Position numbers and translations under genes: made by a program. Shown piece after piece: positions 14,287 through 19,386 of a DNA stretch of 19,386 nucleotides; the stretch's first letter is position 1; the number at the start of each line of letters is the position of its first letter. The DNA lies in assembly GCA_963169595.1 (NCBI GenBank), contig CAUJFM010000122.1, forward strand, positions 1-19,386, read 5' to 3'. Under the pieces are notes generated by a model. The model was given only the letters and a program-made list of their open reading frames with translations. It was not told the DNA's origin and ran no database searches. This stretch comes from Bacteroidota bacterium. GTDB lineage: Bacteria; Bacteroidota; Bacteroidia; Flavobacteriales_F; PHOS-HE28.

Positions 14287-17200
14287 GTGCGCTCCCTTGC
14301 TTCCGCCTGTGCCCTCGCCCTGGTGCTCAACGTATTGGGTCAGGGTCACGGCCTCTCCCCGGAGCGCTTCCTCTTTTCGGTGCGCCACTTCGGGGTGAAG
14401 GAAGGCCTTCCTCATCGTCGCGTGTCGCAGCTCGCGGCCGATCCGCAGGGCTACCTGTGGGCGGCCACTCCGGCGGGACTGGTGCGATGGGACGGATACG
14501 TCTTCGTGAACCACACCCGGGCGAACGGCCTGGCACGCGATGGTGCGGAACAGGTGGCCTGCGATGGGGATGGCCGGCTCTGGGTGCTCCACGAGGATGG
14601 CAAGCTCGACATCCTGGACCCACACACGGGAAAGGCGCTACCGGCGCGCGCGCATTTCGCCGGCAAGGGCATACCCCTCAGCGAGGAGCCGGTCACCGGC
14701 CTGGTGGCGGCCAACGATGGCACCATCGTCTATGCACAGGCGGGCCGGCTGGTCAGGTATCGTTCCGCCCAGAGCGGCTTCCAGGTCACCTCCCCGCTCT
14801 GTGGATCCAACCTCTTCCCCTACAAGGTGGAGGTGGCCGGCGATGTGTGGTGCATCTGTTCCCAAGGGCGCCGGGGTTGGAACGAGGGGGAGCTCATCCA
14901 TGTGAACGCCTGGCCTGCTGCGGCCGATGGCCCGGGTCCCACCGTGACCCGCGTGGCGGGCATTTACAACGTCTTTCAAGGTGGGCACGACCTGCTGGAC
15001 ACCCTGCCCCGTCCCACGGTGGGCGTTGATGTGCTCCTGATGCGCGCCAGCGCCCGCGTGCATCCCACCCATGAGGTGGTGCCACGCAACGATGGGGCCG
15101 CTTTGGCGGAACAGCAGCTGGCCCTGGATGCCGGCATGGTGCGTATGCCGCTCGCGAAGGAGCTCTGCCTCGTGAACACCCAGTTCAGGCGCATGCGGGA
15201 GGGTGACGATCCGCAGCATGCGGAACTGCTCTTCGACATCGCCTCGGTCGTTCCGCAGGCCCGGTTCAAGACCTATGATGCCCTGCGGGACCGCCAGGGG
15301 AACCTCTGGATCGGCACCGAGTTCGGGCTTTACCAGGTGACCATCAGCGCCGATCGCTTCCAGCGCTGGTTGCACCGCGACCCATCCGGAGGCGTGGTGG
15401 GGACCAGTATCCGAGGCATGGCCGTGCAGGGGGGGCGCCTGCTGGTGAATACCGAGAACAGGGGGTTCTTTCAGTTGGATGCAGCTGATGGCCGGATCCT
15501 GACCGCCGATACGGCGTTGGTGCAAGGCCTGGGTCTGCATGCGGAAACGGATGGCACCATCTGGCTGGGACGGGCCGACCGCGTGGAGCGGCGCACCCAA
15601 CAGGGAGTGGTCCGGACCGTGGAACTGGTCCCGCCGATCACGGACATCTGGAGCATGCTCCCCGTCGCCAACGATTGCCTGATGGTGGGTTCTGGCGCGG
15701 GCCTCGCGGTGATCGACGCTGGTGTGCAGGCACGCGGGAAGGTCCAGCAGGTGGTCCATCCGGCCCATCCCGCGCTGGACCGTGCGGCGGTCTACCACTT
15801 TCTGCGTGACCGCGATGGCGCCATTCTGGCCAGCACCAGCGCGGGGCTGTACGAACTGGATGGAACGGGCCTGGTGAGCAGGACACCGGCCGAACTGGCC
15901 GGGACCGCGGGAAAGCACATGGCACACCTGCTGATGAACGACATCCGTCACGTGCATGCCGACCCCGCGGGTGTGCTCTGTATGGCCACGGCCACGCAGG
16001 GCCTGGTGCGCTGGGACCGCAGCACCGGACAGGTGCGCGTGCTGGGCACGCGGGAGGGCTTCCCGCCGGGCAGCATCCACGCCACCTATGCGGATGCCCG
16101 CGGACACCTGTGGCTGCCCACCGATAACGGCCTGGTCCGCTACGACCCCGTCTCGGGCCAGGTGCATGTGTACACCACCGCGGATGGGCTCGCTCACGAC
16201 GAGTTCAATCGGATCGCCCATGCACAGGGGCCGGATGGTCGGCTCTACTTCGGCGGCCTCAACGGCATCACGGTGGTCGACCCCACTGCGATGATGGGGT
16301 CGGAGGCTGCGATCGTCGCCCCGCTGGTGCTGGAGGCTGTGAAGGTGCAGCCCGACGGGATGGCCGGTCCGGTGGAGCTGACCCGCGAAGTGACCACGGG
16401 CGCCGGGATCACCCTGCGTCCCAGCGACCGCTACTTCACCGTGGCGCTGCGCCTCCTGAGCTTCCAGGACCCCGCCTTCATCCGCTACGCCTGGCGCATC
16501 GATGGTATCGACGAGGACTGGAACATCCAGCGCGACCCCGAACTCCGCTTCAACACGCTGCCCTATGGGGAGCACCAGCTGCGGATGCGGGCGATCGATG
16601 CGGATGGCCGCTGGAGCACCACCGAGCTGGTGGTGGGTGTGCATGCGGTGCGGCCGCTCCTCTTGCGGTGGTGGTCCATCAGCCTGATGGTCGTGCTGCT
16701 GGTGGCGCTGGTGGCCGCCTTCGTCCGCTACCGGGAGCGCCGCCTGCGCGAGGTGATGCAGGTGCGCGACCGCATCGCGCTCGACCTTCACGATGAGGTG
16801 GGCAGCACCCTGAGCAGCATCGTGCTGTTCAGCACGGCGGTGGCCAGGAACACCCACGGGCTTTCCGACAAGGCCACCTCCCTGTTGCAGCGGATCAAGG
16901 ACAACAGCACGAAGGCCATGGAGAGCATGAACGACATCGTGTGGAGCGTGGACCCCGAGCACGACGAGCTCTCCGATGTGGTGGCCCGCATGCGCGCCTT
17001 CGCGCAGCCGCTTTGCGAGGCGCGCGACATCGATCTGCAGGTCGACATCCCGCCGGGCCTGCTGGCGCGCAAGCTGGGCATGACCGGCCGCAAGAACCTC
17101 TACCTGGTCTTCAAGGAGGCGGTGAACAACGCCGTGAAACACGCCCAATGCGACCGGATCCAGGTCACCATGTGGCGTGAGGGCGACGACCTGGTGTTGC

Positions 17201-17373
17201 GTGTGGCCGACAATGGCCGGGGCATGAGCAACAGCGAGTCCGCGTTGGGGGGCAATGGCCTGGACAATATGCGCAAGCGGGCCGGCGAGATGAACGGAAC
17301 GTGTGACTACAGGGCGGCATCGGGCGGCGGTACGGAGGTGTTGTTGCGCTTCCCGGCCCGCACCGATCAGTAG
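14287..17373 (+). CDS. Sensor histidine kinase with periplasmic two-component beta-propeller, Y_Y_Y domain and HisKA_3 core
   Basis: 1028 residues. GTG 14287 is preferred because it begins a signal sequence (MRSLASACALALVLNVLGQG); GTG 14260 and TTG 14209 are in frame upstream. Residues about 30-665 hold propeller blades of the 'ligand-binding two-component regulator' type (GYLWAATPAGLVRWD, GNLWIGTEFGLYQV, GHLWLPTDNGLVRYD). A Y_Y_Y-like domain (about 700-785; WRIDGIDEDWN) leads to one transmembrane helix (about 795-813). The cytoplasmic part has the HisKA_3 H-box around LDLHDEVGSTLSS with His835, the N-box KEAVNNAVKHA (about 943-953), and G-boxes DNGRGM (975-980) and GNGLDNMRKRA. It should autophosphorylate on His835 in response to an extracellular, perhaps glycan, signal; the ligand is unknown. 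The response regulator follows after 46 nt. Confidence 0.95.
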   Translation: MRSLASACALALVLNVLGQGHGLSPERFLFSVRHFGVKEGLPHRRVSQLAADPQGYLWAATPAGLVRWDGYVFVNHTRANGLARDGAEQVACDGDGRLWVLHEDGKLDILDPHTGKALPARAHFAGKGIPLSEEPVTGLVAANDGTIVYAQAGRLVRYRSAQSGFQVTSPLCGSNLFPYKVEVAGDVWCICSQGRRGWNEGELIHVNAWPAAADGPGPTVTRVAGIYNVFQGGHDLLDTLPRPTVGVDVLLMRASARVHPTHEVVPRNDGAALAEQQLALDAGMVRMPLAKELCLVNTQFRRMREGDDPQHAELLFDIASVVPQARFKTYDALRDRQGNLWIGTEFGLYQVTISADRFQRWLHRDPSGGVVGTSIRGMAVQGGRLLVNTENRGFFQLDAADGRILTADTALVQGLGLHAETDGTIWLGRADRVERRTQQGVVRTVELVPPITDIWSMLPVANDCLMVGSGAGLAVIDAGVQARGKVQQVVHPAHPALDRAAVYHFLRDRDGAILASTSAGLYELDGTGLVSRTPAELAGTAGKHMAHLLMNDIRHVHADPAGVLCMATATQGLVRWDRSTGQVRVLGTREGFPPGSIHATYADARGHLWLPTDNGLVRYDPVSGQVHVYTTADGLAHDEFNRIAHAQGPDGRLYFGGLNGITVVDPTAMMGSEAAIVAPLVLEAVKVQPDGMAGPVELTREVTTGAGITLRPSDRYFTVALRLLSFQDPAFIRYAWRIDGIDEDWNIQRDPELRFNTLPYGEHQLRMRAIDADGRWSTTELVVGVHAVRPLLLRWWSISLMVVLLVALVAAFVRYRERRLREVMQVRDRIALDLHDEVGSTLSSIVLFSTAVARNTHGLSDKATSLLQRIKDNSTKAMESMNDIVWSVDPEHDELSDVVARMRAFAQPLCEARDIDLQVDIPPGLLARKLGMTGRKNLYLVFKEAVNNAVKHAQCDRIQVTMWREGDDLVLRVADNGRGMSNSESALGGNGLDNMRKRAGEMNGTCDYRAASGGGTEVLLRFPARTDQ

Positions 17374-17405
17374 ATCTAGGGATGTGCACCGATCAACGCC
17401 CGCCG

Positions 17406-17413
17406 CATCTTTG
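17406..17413 (+). promoter_or_regulatory. Possible -7 element of the response regulator gene
   Basis: CATCTTTG differs from TAnnTTTG only at the first base and ends 6 nt before ATG 17420, inside the 46-nt gap after the kinase. It may give the regulator its own leaderless transcript as well as readthrough from the kinase. Confidence 0.35.
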
Positions 17414-17419
17414 ACCATC

Positions 17420-18070
17420 ATGTCCGCTGCGAATGCACCGATCAAGGTGGCCGTCTTCGACGACAGCCGCGAACAACGCGATGGCCTGGCCGAGCTGCTG
17501 GGGTCCATGGACGTGTTGACCTGCGTGGGTGCCTTCCCCTCGGCGCGGCAGGTGGTGCGCGATGTGGAGGACTGCACGCCGGACGTGGTGCTGATGGACA
17601 TGGACATGCCCGAGGTGGATGGCGTGATGGCCGTGGCCCTGCTCCGTGCCCGGTTCCCCGAGCTGCGCATCATCATGCTCACGGTGATCGAGGATGACGC
17701 CCGCATCTTCGCCGCCATCCGGGCCGGTGCGGATGGCTACTTCCTGAAGCAGACCCCCCCGGAACGGCTCATCGAGGGCATCCGGGATGCCATGGAGGGC
17801 GGCGCCCCGATGACGCCCAGCGTGGCGCGCCGCGTGCTCCGCATGATCGAGGGGGAGCGGCCCGCCGCCACCAGCGAGTTCCAACTGACCGAGCGCGAGA
17901 AGGAGATCCTCTCCATGCTCGTGAACGGGCACACCTACAAGCGGATCGCCTCCGAGCTGGGTATCTCCTTCAGCACGGTGAACCGGCACGTGACCCACGT
18001 CTACGCCAAGTTGCGCGTGCGCAGCGTGGGCGAGGCGGTGGCGCTGGCCGTGCGCAAGGGGTTGGCGTGA
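17420..18070 (+). CDS. NarL/FixJ-family response regulator
   Basis: 216 residues, normal for the family. The receiver domain (about 7-125) has the acidic pair Asp14/Asp15, phosphoacceptor Asp60 in VVLMDMDMPEVDG, Thr88 and Lys110 in GYFLKQ, so all signalling residues are present. A LuxR-type helix-turn-helix fills 155-216 (LTEREKEILSMLVNGHTYKRIA, then GISFSTVNRHVTHVYAKL). ATG 17420 is chosen because the homology begins there; the frame is open further upstream but overlaps the end of the kinase. It is the evident partner of the HisKA_3 kinase 46 nt upstream and probably activates transcription when phosphorylated. Targets are unknown; the divergent adhesin and the downstream glycoamidase are the closest candidates. 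A strong hairpin lies 22 nt after its stop. Confidence 0.96.
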   Translation: MSAANAPIKVAVFDDSREQRDGLAELLGSMDVLTCVGAFPSARQVVRDVEDCTPDVVLMDMDMPEVDGVMAVALLRARFPELRIIMLTVIEDDARIFAAIRAGADGYFLKQTPPERLIEGIRDAMEGGAPMTPSVARRVLRMIEGERPAATSEFQLTEREKEILSMLVNGHTYKRIASELGISFSTVNRHVTHVYAKLRVRSVGEAVALAVRKGLA

Positions 18071-18091
18071 GCTGATCCGGCGTCATTGCTC

Positions 18092-18136
18092 ATGAACACA
18101 CAGGGCCGGGAGATCCTCCCGGCCCTGTGTGTTCAT
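18092..18136. terminator. Perfect 21-bp terminator hairpin
   Basis: 18092-18112 is the exact reverse complement of 18116-18136, leaving a 3-nt loop (ATC). The stem is GC-rich at the tip (GGGCCGGGAG). It begins 22 nt after the response regulator stop and 20 nt beyond the end of the possible minus-strand remnant, so it suits both directions. Confidence 0.9.
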
Positions 18137-18148
18137 CAACCGATCGGA

Positions 18149-18164
18149 AAGCCCCTCAGGGCTT
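18149..18164. terminator. Small hairpin overlapping the stop of the possible minus-strand remnant
   Basis: AAGCCC at 18149-18154 pairs with GGGCTT at 18159-18164 around a 4-nt loop. On the minus strand the TGA of the remnant frame lies in the loop. The stem is short, so its role is uncertain. Confidence 0.35.
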
Positions 18165-18326
18165 GAAGCAGCGTACCTCGCTGCCGCTCAGCGGGTACAC
18201 AGTGTTGGTGATGGCGTCCACCTTGTGCGATGGCTGTAAGGCGCGCGCAAATTCATTCACGCACGGGTGGGTTGGAGGTCCGGCGAAGGGACAATTCAAG
18301 CGCCACCGATCGCCGGGCTGACCCTG
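18156..18326 (-). pseudogene. Possible 3' remnant of a convergent gene
   Basis: An open frame of 56 codons has no ATG; TTG at 18299 is the only plausible start. It ends in a stretch reading HKVDAITNTVYPLSGSEV, then RCFKP and TGA. In the last 26 codons, about 23 end in G or C, as in the real genes here, which suggests coding descent. The frame is closed upstream by TGA at 18327-18329, just before the PNGase F-like gene, and is followed 20 nt later by the large hairpin. I do not recognise the sequence. It could be a truncated gene end, a tiny protein, or chance. Confidence 0.3.
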
Positions 18327-18358
18327 TCAGGGTGCTTTCCCAGCTGGAGCAGGATGCC

Positions 18359-18365
18359 CAACTTG
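18359..18365 (+). promoter_or_regulatory. Possible -7 element of the PNGase F-like gene
   Basis: CAACTTG ends 4 nt before ATG 18370. The segment CTTGCGGC plus the start codon and CG matches that before the kinase gene except for the first start-codon base. No -33 TTG is obvious. Confidence 0.3.
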
Positions 18366-18369
18366 CGGC

Positions 18370-19386
18370 ATGCGCGTGCCGATCCTGTTGCTGGCCCTGG
18401 CCCTTTCGTGGAGCCTCTCCGCCCAGGACACCCTGCATGTCCGTCCCCACGACCGCGCCACCATCGTCACGGACCCGGCTGCCGGGGTGCGGTCCTTCCC
18501 GGCCCGCGTGCAGTTCCCCAGGGCCGATCTGGACCTGCGGCAGGTGCTGCTCACTGTCACCTTCGCCTGCCCGGACAGCCTGCGCTGCGCCGAATGGGAC
18601 TACCTCGACCACATCCTGGTGCATCCGCTGGGCAGCACCGACACCATCGAGGTAGCGCGCATGCTCACGCCCTATGGCGGCTTCTACCGCAACCCCTGGT
18701 CGTTCACCTGGCAGGTGGACGTCACCGACTTCAGCCCCCTGCTGCGCGACAGCGTGGAGGTGATCTACGTGCACAGCGGGTACGAGCCCAACAACGACCG
18801 CGGCTGGGCCGTGACGCTCGACTTCGCCTGCATCACCGGTCCGCCAGCCGCGCGGGTGCTCGCCGTCCACACCCTGCATCGCGGACAGTTCGCGTACGGC
18901 GATACGACCAAGCCCTTCGCTGCCGCCGTGCCTCCGCGCACCCTCGCCCTGGGTCCTTCCGCCGCCCTGGCCCGCGTGCGCCTGCACCAGACCGGCCATG
19001 GCATGCACGCCGATGATGGCTGTGCCGAGTTCTGCCGCAAGTGGCGCGAGGTGCGCTTCGATGGGCGCCCGGTGGACCGCCGCGACCTGTGGCGCGAGTG
19101 CGGCACCAACCCCCTGCAGCCGCAGGCCGGCACCTGGATCTTCGACCGCGGCAACTGGTGCCCCGGCGAGCTGCAGCAGCCCGATATCGTGGATGTGCCG
19201 CTCGCGGGCGGCTCATGCACCCACACCGTGGACGTGGTGATGGAACCCTATGCGCACGACAGCAGCACGGCGCACTGGAGCCTGGCCGCCTACCTGGTGG
19301 AGCTGGATGCCCCAAGGGCCAGGCACGATGCGGCGCTGGTGGACATCCTGGCACCCAGCGATGCACCGGTCCATCGCCTGCGCAAC
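18370..19386 (+). CDS. PNGase F-like secreted peptide-N-glycosidase (partial, 3' end off the window)
   Basis: 339 residues are visible with no stop. A signal peptide (about 1-18, MRVPILLLALALSWSLSA) is followed by both PNGase F domains. PNGase F hydrolyses the amide bond between Asn and the N-glycan. Compared from memory with the Elizabethkingia enzyme: CPDSLRCAEWD (67-77) matches CPNKTCDEWD, putting Asp77 at catalytic Asp60; WQVDVTDFSPLL matches EIDVTDFKSLL; GCAEFC (217-222) matches GCAEWC, putting Glu220 at Glu206; and DRGNWCPG (259-266) matches DRAGWCPG. The Glu118 position aligns with His135. The frame continues beyond the end of the classical enzyme fold, so a further domain, perhaps a secretion tail, is expected. 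Likely roles are releasing glycans from host or environmental glycoproteins. It lies downstream of the two-component pair but beyond a strong terminator. Confidence 0.9.
   Translation, partial: MRVPILLLALALSWSLSAQDTLHVRPHDRATIVTDPAAGVRSFPARVQFPRADLDLRQVLLTVTFACPDSLRCAEWDYLDHILVHPLGSTDTIEVARMLTPYGGFYRNPWSFTWQVDVTDFSPLLRDSVEVIYVHSGYEPNNDRGWAVTLDFACITGPPAARVLAVHTLHRGQFAYGDTTKPFAAAVPPRTLALGPSAALARVRLHQTGHGMHADDGCAEFCRKWREVRFDGRPVDRRDLWRECGTNPLQPQAGTWIFDRGNWCPGELQQPDIVDVPLAGGSCTHTVDVVMEPYAHDSSTAHWSLAAYLVELDAPRARHDAALVDILAPSDAPVHRLRN

Noticed and set aside
14638..17718. Minus-strand open frame of 1026 codons opposite the kinase gene
   Set aside because: The opposite strand has a fully recognisable kinase with all catalytic motifs; the antisense translation is His/Gln/Gly-rich without domains.
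1..19386. Replication origin (DnaA-box cluster) near the parS-like sites
   Set aside because: I found no cluster of TTATCCACA-like sequences and no AT-rich stretch in the window.

Overview
The window looks like a high-GC member of the Bacteroidota, probably Flavobacteriales-like. The inference rests on several features: a secreted kelch protein ending in a degenerate type IX secretion (T9SS)-type tail, a giant repetitive adhesin, a two-component sensor with a periplasmic beta-propeller and Y_Y_Y domain, a PNGase F-like glycoamidase, and -7-like promoter elements resembling the phylum consensus TAnnTTTG. No tRNA, rRNA, CRISPR array, insertion sequence or oriC-type DnaA-box cluster was seen.

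Region 1 (1-2.75 kb, minus strand) is a housekeeping pair: intact mnmG (tRNA wobble-uridine modification) followed 16 nt later by a methyltransferase that runs off the left edge. Three copies of the 14-bp palindrome GTTCCACGTGGAAC, matching the ParB-binding parS centromere sequence, lie here: in the mnmG leader, inside mnmG, and across the methyltransferase start codon. They suggest that this is a chromosome-segregation locus, probably near the replication origin.

Region 2 (2.86-8.4 kb) holds a kelch-repeat secreted protein whose 5' third is broken by a stop and four apparent frameshifts, a small exported protein with two lipocalin-like halves, a convergent WYL-domain regulator, and a large exported protein with an extraordinary Trp/Tyr/Gly-rich segment and a Pro/Gln/Arg-rich tail. 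A 15-bp perfect hairpin at 8349-8388 separates this region from the next.

Region 3 (8.4-14.16 kb, minus strand) is one 1917-residue secreted protein: six tandem repeats of about 133 residues, a fibronectin-like segment, six tandem repeats of about 88 residues, a calcium-binding-type Asp-rich stretch and a duplicated dockerin-like C-terminus.

Region 4 (14.28-18.07 kb, plus strand) is divergent from the adhesin. It encodes a 1028-residue membrane histidine kinase and its NarL/FixJ-type response regulator, closed by a 21-bp perfect terminator hairpin. Region 5 (18.1-19.4 kb) has what may be the remnant of a convergent gene, then a PNGase F-like secreted glycoamidase that runs off the right edge. 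A plausible but unproven reading of regions 3-5 is a sensor system controlling adjacent cell-surface proteins.

A short motif close to (A)TCTT(N)G lies only 4-6 nt upstream of the start codon of five plus-strand genes. This fits leaderless or nearly leaderless transcripts.
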